Below are positions 38,036-50,049 of a stretch of DNA of 64,000 nt, piece after piece. Numbering within the stretch: the stretch's first letter is position 1; the number at the start of each line of letters is the position of its first letter. The position numbers and the translations under genes were made by a program. Source of the DNA: Amblyomma americanum (taxonomy: Eukaryota > Arthropoda > Arachnida > Ixodida > Ixodidae); assembly GCF_052857255.1 (NCBI RefSeq), contig NW_027526702.1, positions 62,001 through 126,000 of the forward strand. Direction: 5' to 3'. The notes under the pieces were generated by a model. It had not been told where the DNA came from, made no database searches, and was given only the letters and a program-made list of their open reading frames with translations.

Positions 38036-40616
38036 TGACAACCAACTCATTCCGCTCGTGAAAAAAATAGCGCGTAAACCTTGGATTACGTGCGGTTTGC
38101 AGAGAGCATTCACAAAACACGCGTGAACTCGCTTCGTGAAGACTGGTAACGTTGAAGACCAAAGAATTAGGAAAGCATGTGCGAAGTAAACGACGCCTCT
38201 TTTAGAAAACATGCCACTTTATGCTTTCAAGTGGTTGTGTCGACAGGTACGACCGTAGACGACAGTTGGGAAAGGACATAAACTATTTATTGGGATAAAT
38301 TAAGCCCACAAAAGAAAATAACTTGGCGGCGGCAACAAGATCAAGTGCGCAGGACAACGCTTGGATTAAGTATGGTGGTCGCTCCTGGCCGCGCTCAACT
38401 TGAAGCCTGCGGCTAACTTTCGAGACGAGGTACTGAAAGCAACAAGAAGAATCTCGAGCCTCTCAGAAACTTGTAGTTATATCTTATAGTTCCAGAGAAA
38501 TTCTTGTGGCTTCAGGAGTGACAAAGTAACAAGACCGCGTGCCGGCTGCTTTCAAAGGTGTGAAATAACATTGCGAAGAAAATACAAGCAAAATATGTGG
38601 CCTTATCTGGAGGCGACAGTATACAATTCTGAATCACCAGTCATGTCAAAGCTGCTGTCCAGTGCACTTGACATTCAGCTATAAAACACTGGCCGGCTAT
38701 GAACTATATAACTTCTTTAGCGAGTTATTTGTTCCTGCAGTGTGTAAGAGGAATGATCCCAAAGCATGTGTAGCCATAGAACGAGGACACGGGAAAAATG
38801 TTTTTGTTCCTGGTAAGTGTGAATGAAATTCCAAACCCTTCCTTGTCTATGAAAGCAAGTAGAGGTGTCGATGCTGGACATGTACAAATGCCGCCGATTG
38901 ATAATATAGCGTCGGTTGATGACAACAGAATGATAATGTACGCTTCTCGATAATATAACATCTATGCTGAGAATGTTGCAAACTGAATTCGGTCCACTGG
39001 AACTTTCTTGTGCCGGCTGTTCTTTTTGATGACCGCGACAGTAATAACATGGGGCCATTCCATCTCAACGGCCCGAGATATGACGCTAGACCGATTCAGA
39101 TCTCACTGAAAACACGAAAACGCTATTATTATGCATAGGCAGCAATGCTTTGCCAAAAAAACTTTCGTCAGTAATTTTTTTTTCCTTGAGCATCTTTTCG
39201 AAGCATGCTGATGGGCAGGAAACAAGATCTCAGGTAGCCTAGAAGGGTAAAGTAGTCTAGGAGAATTATCTTGGACGAAACAAGCGACTAAATATACGAC
39301 TGGGAAAACTATGTTGCCAGCTCCAAGACGTCCTAAATCAGTCATATAAATTGTCTAATATCCGGATGAAAAGAGTGCAGGATCTGTCTGCCAGTCGTCG
39401 TCAAAAACTCGTCTAGAAATGGACTACAACAAGACGTTGCCAGTCAAAATGCAGGCAGCTTAGAAGACGTCTACAAAACTTTTTAGTACCCGCACATTTT
39501 GATAGGCTCCATGAGCGAAAAAAGAGCGATGCCTTCCCACATCAAGCGTGAACTGTTTGTTCACTGCACAATAAACATGCCACCATCTGCAAGCTTGATG
39601 TTGTCCTCAACTGCTCCTGCTACGTTTAAATGCAAATAACCCATGCAAAACAATATTCTTTATTGTGTTCAATTAATCAGCGCATCAGAAACTATGGCAC
39701 AAGCAACATCTGGGCTAGATGCAATTAATGGTGGTGTAGAGGAAACAAGAGCACTCCTGAACAATCATGTAGCAGCATCTGGCGCACATGAATGGTGAAG
39801 CGCACAAAAAAGGAGAAATAGAAGACTAGCAGTTAAAATCCTACTCAGAATCTTACTCAGAGTCTAATTCGTATCCTTTTCGGAATATCCTAAGACGCGC
39901 TGTAACTTTATTCCGGTACCGTTAAAAGATCCATGACCGCGCCTGTAACGACGCATTGCAAGCAGAAGAAAATATCTTCGGCGCCTCTTTGCACAGCCTG
40001 CGTAGGCAACAATGATTCGTTCTTCCAGCGATAGCTTTTCAGTTAGCCATAAAGTTCTTGACCAGTACGATAGAGCACAAAAACTCAAAAGTTAAGCAAA
40101 TAGAGCTGGTGGTTTAGCTCTGGTTAACCCTGGTCGAAGGCGAAAAGCTGCACCTCCCTGGCTACGTCTGTGGTGGAGTGACTGGCGTTGCCCATAGATA
40201 GCCATAGGGACGCACACACAGTAGTAGGCATTTTTTATTTGTTTAATATCCTGCTTTCTTCGAAACGAGATAAACTTCGCGACCATGGCTTCTCGGTGCG
40301 CGGCTACGGCAGGATGTTCATCTTCCTCCACCGCCCCAGGCGTCTGGCAGTGAGCGCGCACACATACACGCTTATATACTCCTCTTCTCGCCCCTTCTCT
40401 TTTATATGACGTCAGCTGCAGCAGTGACATGAGCGGCTATTGCATAAACTATCTCGACTTTGACCTTTGACCTTGACCATATGGACCACTTTGGTGTAGA
40501 ACTTGACTACCACCATCTATGCTAATCGTATGATCTCTAGCTAAATTCAAGGTCAAACTTGCGGCCCCGCTGACGGGTCGAAAAGCTGGTGAAGTGGAGC
40601 TTTTTGCTTCAAAGCA
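38036..40616. other. Intergenic, no gene recognised
   Basis: No ORF with recognisable domains. A perfect DR1-type hormone-receptor half-site pair (TGACCTTTGACCT) lies at 40461-40473 and a TCAAGGTCA at 40547-40555; their function is unknown. Confidence 0.45.
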
Positions 40617-40940
40617 CACACCACGATGGCTCAGTGGTTAGGGCGCACGGCTAATGAACTGGAGTTCCTTGGCTCGAATCCAGCTCGGTGGCCGCGTTTC
40701 GATGGAGGCGAAGCGTGAAAGGCACCTGTGTGCTGTGCGATGTTAAACGTCCCCAGGTGGTCGAAATTATTCAGGAGCCCTCGACTATGAGAGCTCTCTC
40801 TTCCTTTCGCCTCTCAGTCCCTCCTTTATCCCTTCTCTTACGGCGCGGTTCGGGTGTCCACCGAGAAATGTTACACAGTTACTGCGCCATTTCCTTTCCT
40901 CAAAAACCAATTTTCTATCTCCAATTGTTCAAAAAAAAAA
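40617..40940 (+). repeat. Composite SINE with Ruka-type tRNA-like head
   Basis: The head has A-box-like GATGGCTCAGTGGTTAGGGC and B-box-like GGCTCGAATCC, then TTTCGATGGAGGCGAAGCGT, GTGTGCTGTGCGATGT and CCCCAGGTGGTCGAAATTAT, as in the tick Ruka SINE I know. From about 40799 a second body (TCCCTCCTTTATCCCTTCTC, TACGGCGCGGTTCGGGTGTC, CTCAAAAACCAATTTTC) follows, shared with 36605-36745. It ends in an A-rich run near 40930-40940. Confidence 0.75.
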
Positions 40941-41444
40941 TAACGCAAGGACATGACTCTCAAATGTTTTAAATTAGATAGATGCACACCCTGCTTGGTG
41001 TGCGAAAACGGTGGCGCTGGCTGTGGGATGAACAGCTCCGCACCATTTTACATATCCGAAATCTCCGCTGGGAGTTTTAGCAGAGTGGGATACAACATAG
41101 TTAAACACAACATATTAACACAGCCAAGGAACACAAAAACAAATCAAATTAACGCAGCTTGAACTTCCTGGCAAATAAGCATAGAGAGCACACTTTTAAA
41201 CAGTACTGGAATTAAATGTCGACATTGAAGTCTTTAACACTTGGCCAATGGTTAGGAGATTGCATTCAATTATTGTCAGTAGAAAGAAAGAAAACTCTAA
41301 CCAGTTATTAGGCGTGTTTTTTTAAATGGGGGTTATTGTGCGACTATGTCTCCGCCTAGTGGCATAACCAGATTTTTGGATTGGAAAACGTTTATTATCG
41401 GCTTGAGTTATAAATGGGTTAGTTGATCTTGTTAGGTGGCTGTC

Positions 41445-44400
41445 AGTGGAGACTGGCGGCGACCTCTTCGGCTCTCGTCACCACCTGTTCTTGGGTTTCC
41501 AGGTCGGAGCTGAGCAACAAGGTCTCCCTTGGGCCCGGGGGCGCGAGCCTCTTGAGCGATATTGGTGGGGGATCTCTCCGACAGTCCCAGCAGATGTGGT
41601 CTACGGTGGCTTTGCCGCCGCATTTACTGCACTCCGGCTTAAATCTATCCAGGTACAGCTTAGGACAGCTGGATTAGGGAGAGTTTTTGTTGGAAGTTAT
41701 CTCCACAGTACCTCCTGTTCTTTGTTTAGGCTTTTATGCGGAGTAGGGAAGGTTAGCCTTTCTAGCCTGTAATGCTGAGTAATCTCATGGTAGGTATTAA
41801 GGCCGTCTCTCGTCATTTCGACGTCCGAGTTAGCATGCACAGCTAGGCCGATAGATCCTCGAGCTTTATCGTGGGCTGCCTCGTTCCCCGGGTTTGACGA
41901 GTGAGCCGGTACCCAAACCAATTCCACGTCTGTCCTGTCTTTCGGGTAATTTCTGAGAAATCCCAAAGAGATGGGAGTTATTCTGCCCTTGGCAAAATTG
42001 CTAATGGCTGCTTTTGAATCGCTGATAATCCCTTCTGCTCGCGGGTTTGTCAATGCCAAGGCGATTGCCGCTTCTTCGGCTATTTTTGAAGACTTGGTGT
42101 GTACTGTCACGTTTGCTATGAGTTGGCCTTCCTCGGTCACCGCGGCTATCGTGAATGCTTTCTCGGGTGTTGGATAAGCTGCCGCGTCTACGTAGACTAC
42201 GTCCTGTCGGCCCTCAAGTATCTTAGCTATTGCTTTTGATCTGGCCTTGCGTCTTCCTTCGTGATGGACGGGGTGTCTATTTTTCGGTAATGGTTTTACA
42301 GTGATTGTCCTTCGGAGGTTGGACGGGATTTTTCGAGTATCCGCGTTGAGCGGTTCCGCGTTTATTCCGTGCCTTTCTAGGATTGCTCTACCAGCATTGG
42401 TTCTAGTGAGCCTAAGCTCCTGCATTCTACGATGGGCCTCAGTCAATTCGTCTAGCGTGTTGTGTAGGCCGAGTTGCAGTAACTTCTCAGTGGAGATGTT
42501 GACTGGTGGACCTAGGGCTGCCTTGTAGGCCTACCTGATGAGTCCTTCAATCTTGAGTTTCTCAGCGTTGTATAACTGTAGATTGTATAACTGCTAATTC
42601 ATCCTCCTGATGACAAAGGCTTGCACCAACCGACATAGACCTTCTTTCTTAACTCCTGTTCTCCTTTTCGTAATGCGTCGGATCAGTCTAATGGTTTGGT
42701 GACCTGAGGCGTTTAATTTTTCGATTATTTCGGTATTCTGGCGGTTCTCTTGGATTATCATTCCAAGCATTTGGTTGGATCTCACGTGTTAAATTACTTT
42801 GCCTTGCACTTGCATGCACATGTTGGCTGGCGGGAGGCTGGATTTCGTTCCTCTCGGAATGTCTCTTTTAAGTAGGAGCTCCGAACTGGGATGAGAACTT
42901 TCTAGTTCTACCGTTTTACCGTAGGCTTCTATGGTATCGACTGCCCTTTGTAGGGTCTCTTCTATCCCCCCATCATTTTCCTTCGTAATCCAGAGGATAA
43001 TACCATCGGCATAGAAAGTGTATCTGAGTTTGCGGATGGTCTCGAGGTGTTTCTGTAGTTCTACGAGCGCCAGGTTAAATAAGAACGGCGAGAGTACCGA
43101 GCCCTGCGGAGTCCCCCGACATCCCATGCGTATAGGATCTGTGATCACCCCACCGAGCGATATCTCTGCCGTCCTATGGTCCAGAAACGATCTTATGTAA
43201 CTGAAGGTTCTGAATACTGGATTTAGCCTCGATAGGTTAGTGAGGATGGCCTCGTGTGACAAGTTGTCAAAGGCCTTGTTTAAATATAATCCGGGGATAG
43301 TTCTCGTGTTCTTGCTTTTGGGGATATTACATCTTCAGTAAGTTGAATCATGACGTCCTGCGTGGACAGTTGGGCTCTAAAGCCTAGCATGGAGGGGGGT
43401 AGGAAGTCGTTATCCTCCGCGTATCCCTGGAGTCTGTTTACAACCATGTGTTCCATTAGTTTCTATAAACAAGATGTAAGAAAGATGGGTCTTAGGTTTT
43501 CGGCTGTTAGCTTCTTGCCTGGTTTAGGTATAAAGATGATTCTGGCGTGTGTCTATTCTTGAGGGATTTCACCCTCCTGCCAGACTTTGTTGATTAGGTC
43601 AGTTAGGGCAGTAACTGACGTAAGGCCTAGATTTCTCAACATTTTGTTGGTGACGCCGTCGGGTCCTGCGGCTGATGTCGTTTTTAGTTGGCTCATGACT
43701 TGCCATAATTCCGCCGTGCTGAATTCCTGGTCTAATTCTGGGTTCGGCTCGCCCTTATACCAGGGAAGGGGGTTGGTGGATTGCGTGGTGTTTAGATATC
43801 TATCCTTGAGTTATTTGATCAATTCTTCTGTGTTACCTGCATATTTGTGTGCTACTTGAGCAAGTCTATTGCGTTGAGCCGATTTTGTCAGTGTGGGGTC
43901 GAGTAAGTGTCGCAGCAGAAGCCACGTGTTTTTCCTACCCAGGTGCCCGTTCATGCTGTCGCATACCTGTCCCCACTTCTGTCTTTCCAGCTCGAACGCG
44001 TGCGCTTCTATCTTCGTTTGCAGCTGTGTTATCCTCTTTCTGAGGGCGCGATTGTGTTTTTGTTTTTTCCACCTCAGCTGTAAGCTCAGGTGGGCTTCCC
44101 ACATGTGTTTCAATTTGGGGTCGGTCGTGTGTTGCGAGGTTATCGCCTCTGTGTCCTCTGTGGTGGCTTTTACATCTTCCTTCAAGGCGCGGGTCCACTC
44201 CTTCAGGTTGCCGATTTATTTCGGAGCTGTTTTGTTCCTAATGTTGCGGAAGCGGTCCCAATCTGTGAGTCTCGTTTTTAACGGGGGAGGTATTGTATGG
44301 GTCCGTCTCGAAGGTTGTTTCCACTGTGTAGCGGTCGCTTCCTAACGTGAGGCCTGTATTGGTCCATATGGCTGAGTTAATGTTTTTACTACGGGCAAGA

Positions 44401-44984
44401 TCGGGGGTTGTGTCCATGCTGACGCTATTGCCTATCCGAGAAGGCGCTTTGACGTCGTTAAGGATCGTCATACCCTCGTCTTGTATGGACTGCCATAGCG
44501 CCGTTCCTTTTGCGTGCGCTATCCGGTATCCCCAGGCCGGGTGTTGCGCGTTGAAATCGCCTACCACAAGTTGGGATTTCCCTGCTAGTTTTACGGCCTT
44601 ACGGATAATGTCGGAGGTTGCTTTAGTTCTGTCCTTGGGTGAACTATAGATGTTAAGAACGTAGACGTTCCCATCCCCTTTTCTGCGCGACGGGATTTCC
44701 ACTAGCGTGTGCTGGACCTTTGTGTCTTCGATTTCGTGTTGTATGGCTACGATGTTGCGTTGAACGGAAGTCGCGGTGACCGAGATACGTTTTTTCGGAT
44801 CCGTGTTTGGGGGAATGTAAGGCGTGTAACCCGTTAATTTGATCGGGTAACTGTCTTCTTGTAGCGCTATGACATCCGGTTTTTCGGATAGCTGCTGAAT
44901 AAGGAGCTGCAGGTTGCCGCGTTTGTTTTTGTAGCCCCTGCAGTTCCACTGCCAGATCTTAATTTTCTGAGGTCGAGGGACCAC
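41445..44984 (-). pseudogene. LINE ORF2: AP endonuclease, reverse transcriptase, RNase H (dead)
   Basis: Endonuclease blocks are IKIWQWNCRGYKNKRGNLQL, DVIALQEDS and LVVGDFNAQHPAWGY. The linker (44185-43811) is a charged helix (HLSLQLRWKKQKHNRALRK). RT blocks are ARIIFIPKPGKKLTAENLRP, CRGTPQGSVLSPFLFNLAL and TFYADGIILW. Here the second catalytic Asp codon is GGT at 43004-43002, so YADD has become YADG. At least two stops lie in the RT start (after EIPQE and after FLTSCL). RNase H (42446-41697) has VYVDAAAYP, EEAAIALAL, IISDSKAAI and AHSSNPGNEAAHDKAR. A C-terminal CSKCGGKATVDHICWDC zinc segment precedes the stop. The frame is split by several frameshifts. Confidence 0.8.
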
Positions 44985-45877
44985 ACTGAGCTGTTTGAGG
45001 GGGGCTTCGTGGCAGTTGCTGCACGAGCATTTGCGCGGTAGCTTCTACAGCCGCGAGGCGGTCTAGTGCTGTTAGGCGTTGAAGGATTTGTTGGAGGGTC
45101 TGTCCGACTACTGAAAGATTGTCTTTGGTTTCCTGGTTGTCTTTTTCAAGTTTATCTAACCTCTCGTTTATGCGCGCAGTGCCTTTAGAGTTGACGGCGG
45201 CTTTTGGTTTGGGCTGCGGCTCACCCTCTGGAGATGCCTCAGCTACTCTCTTCGCGCTAGCATCTATGTCTGTCGACGCCTGTCTATTTAGCGTTCCGCG
45301 GATAGCGTCCGTATACATCGCATCCTCGGTTACGATTTGGGTCGGAGTAGGCTGAGCCGGTCGCGCGACTACCGGATTGTTGTGGGGGATATAATTGGGA
45401 CCTGTTTTGATGAGTTTTTAAAGCTCATCTAGACGCCTACGGAGTGCAGCATTCTCTTATTTTAGATTTATATTTTGCTCCAGAGACGCGCGCGCCCTAG
45501 CGTCCGCTTCGAACACAATGTCCGCCCAGCTCACCTGTTTGTCGGTGCTCTGGGTGGTGCTGCTGCTTCCTGAGAGGAGAGGTTTCTTGCGCTCGTTGCT
45601 CTTGCTTCTCGGGATGCTTGATCCGCGGTCGTCCAGGGGCTGGCAGGAGGTAGACCTGTCTCTCGACTGGCTTTCGCTGCGCCGTTTGCTCGACGACCGT
45701 TGTCTGGATCTCGAGCGTCGTCCGGGGTTGTCGTCGTCTTCCGACGAGAGCAGGGGGCACCGATTTCCAGTTGGTGGCTTCTTGGCCTGGAGTTTCTTCG
45801 GTTTCTCGACGAAACGGTGCTTGCAGTTGCGGCTTCCCGTAGCGTGCGCACCCTCGCAAATGATGCATTTGGCCTCG

Positions 45878-45901
45878 CAGCTGGGGGACTCGCCTTCCTC
45901 C
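45878..45901 (+). repeat. Target duplication of the Penelope fragment (left copy; right copy 47256-47279)
   Basis: A 24-bp direct repeat of gag DNA (begins CAGCTGGGGGACTCG, ends CTTCCTCC). The minimal duplication is 18 bp if the CAGCTG microhomology is counted as element sequence. Three filler bases (TTC, 45902-45904) separate the left copy from the fragment. Confidence 0.9.
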
Positions 45902-45904
45902 TTC

Positions 45905-47261
45905 TGCTAAGGATGGTTTGCAGAATGTTGTGAACTTTTTCAAGGATAATGAGCTCTGTCTTTTGCAAGCAGATAAGGTGGGTGGCTTTGTTGCCTTGCC
46001 TAGGTCTATGTACAATGAAAAAGCAGCTTCGGCGGTTACCAAGAACTTTGTCCTAGTGAAAAAAGGCCAAACAAGAGTTAAGACTAAAGCAGCCGAACTT
46101 TGCAAGCGTTTAAATCTGGAGAGGCTCGCAAGGGATATTGCAGTCAGTGAAAGTTCCGCGTTGCAGGTGTTCTTTAGTGTTAAAACCCATAAACCGGATT
46201 CCCCTTTCCGCACTATTGTGAACGAAGGTGGTACATGGCAGCATTGTGTCAGTAAGTTTCTTTTGAAGGTGTTGAATGGCCTTGTGATAAATGACCCCTT
46301 CCTCGTGAAGAACTCTACCGATATAGTTCGATTTTTTGAAGAGAATAGTGACGTGAAGTATGCCTTCTCTATCGATGTTGAAGAGCTCTTTTATGCTGTG
46401 CCTCACCCTGAATTGTTTGCTGCCGTCAAAGATTGCATAGATGAAAATGGTGTTGTGGCTTTCCAGAATGCTGCAGGTTTGACGGTAGACAACTTTTTAG
46501 GCCTTTTAGAATTTTATCTTCGTTCCACTTTTATCAAATTTGACAACCAGTTTTATCTACAAAAGAAGGGCATTTGCATTGGTTCATGCATCGCCCCTGG
46601 CTTGTGCAACATTTTTTTATCATATATTGATCGCTCTTTACACGATCATTTTAATCATTTTAACAATGACAAAGTCCTTAAAGTTTTTCGTTTTATGGAC
46701 GACTTTTTAATTGTTTTAAACAACCTCTGCCCCATTTCTAATGAGCGAACACTACAGTGTGTTCTTGATGATTTTAAACTACATGGCAGAGGGCTCAGTT
46801 TTACCTACGAACTTCCAGTCGAAGGGATTCTTCAGTTTTTAGACTTGAGGCTTATGTTCAGGGAAAAGCACGTCTGCTGGGCGTATTCTCCCCGAGCACA
46901 AAAAGAGCTCTTGCCGTTCGACTCCTCTCATTCGAAAATAGTAAAGAGAGGCATAGCAACTCTCTGCTTGGATTTGGCGCTAAGGAAGTCGTGTGTCCAT
47001 GAGATGCAGGCAAGTTTTGAGCATCAATTGGGTAGGCTGTTTTCAGCCGGCTTCCCTGGGTCGGTCGTGAATGCAGTCGCGGAAACGCTCCTCAAGAAAA
47101 TGAATCCTGGTAAGCGCACATCTGCAGCAAAGACTATGGATGGTCAGCAAAAGCCGGAAGTGGTACCGTACCTGCACAAGGTATCCCACAACCTGAAAAA
47201 GGTGGCTAATAGGTTTGACGTGCCTATGGTTTTTTCAGCCCCTAAGAAACTTGCTCAGCTG
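45905..47261 (+). mobile_element. Internal fragment of a Penelope-like element inserted in LINE gag
   Basis: This 1,357-bp block is collinear, without indels, with 57237-58593 of the Penelope element 11.3 kb downstream (constant offset 11,332). It covers only the RT core. It starts in the middle of the coding region, and it stops before the GIY-YIG domain and 3' UTR. The encoded protein differs from the longer copy at only two residues (Y for H in ELFYAVPHPE; N for D in KFDNQFYLQ). It keeps RFMDDFLIVL. Both sides are flanked by the same 24 bp of gag sequence (45878-45901 and 47256-47279), the first 6 bp of which (CAGCTG) also match the Penelope end. Confidence 0.9.
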
Positions 47262-48462
47262 GGGGACTCGCCTTCCTCCGGTGGCGGGTGCTCCTCTCCG
47301 CAGCGACGGCAACGTTGGCTTTTCTGTGTGTAGCACACATCGGCTCGGTGCCCGACCCTGCGACAGTTGAGACATGCTTCTACCCGTTCTTTATACGGAT
47401 AGCAGGTGAAAAGGCCTGCTTGAAAAATCATTTCCTTCGGCGGTTTGGTGCCGTCGGAGGTGATGACGGCCGCTCTGGAGCGTCCCATGCGGCGTGCGTT
47501 GACGATGGGGAGTTGTGGGTTTTCATTGAGGCAGTAATGAATAATTTCATCCTGCGTCTCGTTGCCGAGGGCTCCGTAAATTACTGCTCTTACGGATCGC
47601 TCTGGCGTGGGGAAGTACGCCATTACTGGGAAGTCTTCGTTGTTCATTGTGAATTCTGGCATGCTCCGGTAGGCGTCTGCTCGTTCTTTCACGGGGGTGC
47701 TGATCGTGAAGGTGTTGTATGGGTTGATCCGCAACCTGTCGCTCGTGAAGGTTTCATGAGGCAGGAGGTTGAGCTGCTGGCAGATCGCTTTGAGCAACTG
47801 CCCCGGGGTAGTAGTGCGAAGGTTTAAGTTCCTCGGCCTGACTACGACCTTGCGGTCATATTCCGGTAGGCGTGGGAGTGGTGGCCTTCTACGTCTCGTT
47901 GACGAGTTTTTATGATCGGTCACTACTGAGGACTTGCCTGTGTTTCGGGCGCGTCCTGCGTTGGTCGATCCGGCGTGCTGCTGCGTTAGGCCAAGCTGCT
48001 CCGCTCTTTCCCGGATCCTGGTTTGGCGTGATTGTTCATATTTTCCGCTGATGGTAGTCCATGCTTCCTCGGAGAGGGCTGCGGGGGTGATCGTCTCGCC
48101 TTCCACGGCGTATACCTTCATGACAGCAGTTGTGGGGGCCCGCGAGCACGATGGCGGGCCTCCGGCGTCCGACGTCGGGGTTACGCCTAACCCGTTCTCG
48201 CATGCGTTGCAGCCAGAACTACCTGAAATTCGGCCCGATGGTGGCCCACCGGGGCAAATTTCGCGTCGGTCGATGCGGCTCACCTTGTCGAATCTGGCGA
48301 TGTAGCACACGAGTCAATCGCGATGGCGCGTAGTGCCGAAAACAGCTGCAAAGCCGCAGCGTTCGTGGACACGTCCGCACCGCTCAGTGGCTTGGAAAGA
48401 AAAAACCGCATAACCAGATGAAAAAGAAACTAATCTCATGACATATGTCTTATAGTTATCGT

Positions 48463-48686
48463 TTATGGAGTTTAACGTCCCAAAGTGACCAAGGCTATGA
48501 GGGATGCCGTAGTGAAGGCTCCGGAAATTTTGACCACCCTGGGTTCTTTAACGTGAATGACATCGCATAGTACACGGTATTCTAGAGTTTCAGTTCAATG
48601 AAAATTTGACCGCCACGGCCGGGATCGAACCCGCGTCCTTCGAGTCAGCAGCCGAGCGATATTACCACTGAGCCACCGAGGCGGCG
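48463..48686 (-). repeat. Ruka-type tRNA-derived SINE
   Basis: On the minus strand the head is GCCGCCTCGGTGGCTCAGTG with a B box GGGTTCGATCCCGGCC. Then come CATTGAACTGAAACTCTAG, TGCGATGTCATTCACGTTAA, AGAACCCAGGGTGGTCAAAA and the end AGTCACTTTGGGACGTTAAA-like sequence. This is the structure of the tick Ruka SINE as I know it, and it shares its head and middle with 40617-40790. Confidence 0.85.
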
Positions 48687-48789
48687 CCTCTCATATAGTG
48701 ACCGTTAATGAATTGAAAAGGGAAGTTTGGTCATAATATACAGTTTCTTTGCGTCATTGGTGGCAAGTACGCGTTAATGAAAAGTTCTG

Positions 48790-49565
48790 TTACTGCTCTG
48801 ATGTACGTACCTCCAAATATATTACAAATGAAGCGAGCTGCTTTTCTTAACAGCGGTTTTATATTGTTAATGCTTTTTTTAGTGTAAGGTCCAAGTAACA
48901 CAATAATAGTCTAGTATCGGCAGAATTACAGTTTTGTATGCGAGTAGGCGTACAGAAGGAGTGGAAAGTCACGAAGCTCTCCTCAAAAAGGACGACTTGC
49001 GATTAGCATTAGCTATTACACACTTAGTGTGCTTAGTCCAAGTGAGGTCATTCCTGATCAAGAATCTAAGATACTTATAATGTGTAAGCTCAGAGACAAA
49101 TATGCTATTAGTAGCTCTTGAAAACTACCATTTATTCTTCTTGTGTGTGATGGACATAAAACTAATTTTGAGAAGTTAATTCACGTTTGTCAAGCTTGGC
49201 ACCACGCCACAATTTGTCTCAAAGCATGATTCAGTAACCCCTGATCAGTGGTGCTCTCTATTTCGGAGTACAACACGCAATCATCAGCATAAAGCTTAAC
49301 CTTAACGGGAATACCATACAGCACATCATTAATAAAGAAAAAGAACTGAAGAGGCCCAGGTACCGAGGCCTGGGTAACGCCAGAGTCTACTGAAAGTCGA
49401 TCTGATTGCTGATCGTAAAAAGCAACAACTTGTTCCCGCTCCCCAAGGTAAGCTGTAAGCCAGTTAATTACTCGGGGATGTTTTATTACCCTGCTTAATT
49501 CGTGACCTAGTTTTTTTATATTGTTGTGGAATGGCTTCGAAAACTTCATAAATATAGCATCCATT
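48790..49565 (-). pseudogene. Non-LTR RT remnant (jockey/CR1-like)
   Basis: The minus strand gives FSKPFHNNIKKLGHELSRV (motif A degenerate), NWLTAYLGEREQVV, GVTQASVPGPLQFFFFINDV (motif B) and VKLYADDCVLYSEI with YADD retained. After stops, LTHYKYLRFLIRNDLTWTKH and VRLLAYKTVILPILDYYCV follow in the adjacent frame toward 48800. It is 5'-truncated and frameshifted. Confidence 0.75.
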
Positions 49566-50049
49566 TGTTTCCTTTCGTTAACTTAAACTTAGAAAAAATC
49601 TAACGGTAACCTGTCGTTAACCATAGAAAAATAATGCAATATCAGAACCAGTTGGGTACATGTAGAGTAGCCTCTTATTGGAAGCCATGTTGATGCTTTG
49701 TTACTATATGATATTTGTTCAAGAATTGGGCGATATGATTATGAATATTGTGTTCCAAAAGTTTGCATATGGTAGAAGTTAAAGAAATTGTGCACTAATT
49801 TTATATGCAGTTCTTTTTTCCCGTTTTATGCACTGGTTTCACTCTAGCAGTCCACTAGTCGCTCGGCATTGGTTCCTCGCACAAAGGCCTTGTGAACAGG
49901 CCTCGGCGGTACATTGACGTCCGCTCCGCTTACCGTCTCAAAAAATGCGTTTGGACTGGTGTCTGGTCCAGAAGACTTTTTAATGTCCAGATTTTAAAAC
50001 TTTTTTAAATTACATGGTTAACTTATTTAAACATCGTGTAAGTATTAGG

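Larger units (their letters stand above)
44959..48121 (-). pseudogene. LINE ORF1 (gag), split by a Penelope insertion
   Basis: A probable ATG start is at 48121 (MKVYAVEGETITPAALSEEA); the frame stays open upstream to 48310 but only from a GTG. Blocks: RRRPPLPRLPEYDRKVVVRP, RRMGRSRAAVITSDG, and knuckle 1 ACLNCRRVGHRADVC (CX2CX4HX4C intact). Knuckle 2 CRRCGEEH ends at EEGESPS, where the Penelope fragment begins at 47261. The gag resumes on the far side at about 45900 with the same EEGESPS residues and CIICEGAHATGSRNC. It then has an Arg/Ser-rich tail, two stops near 45450-45425, and a helical end (INERLDKLEKDNQETKDNLS) overlapping the start of ORF2. Confidence 0.8.
41380..48400 (-). mobile_element. 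Degenerate RNase H-bearing LINE (I/Tad/R1-like group), with nested Penelope fragment
   Basis: In minus-strand order: a 5' UTR (to about 48400), gag with three zinc knuckles (48121 down to about 44959, split by an insertion), AP endonuclease (44984-44238), a long linker, RT (about 43620-42790), RNase H (42446-41697), a C-terminal Cys/His segment (about 41650-41450), and an end near 41385 (GATAATAAACG). Without the 1.36-kb insertion it is about 5.7 kb, close to full length. The many stops make it inactive. The clade within the RNase H-bearing LINEs is my estimate. Confidence 0.8.

Noticed and set aside
39864..40088. 74-codon minus-strand frame with KRRRRYFLLLAMRRYRRG
   Set aside because: It recalled the basic N-terminus of Harbinger transposases, but no other part of a transposase or splice context is nearby.
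45518..45910. Plus-strand frame of 130 codons and minus-strand 238- and 145-codon frames around the Penelope junction
   Set aside because: They are chimeric frames joining antisense or alternate frames of gag and the Penelope RT.
48300..48310. Gag start at 48310
   Set aside because: The codon is GTG; the first ATG in frame is at 48121, just before the conserved start of the protein.
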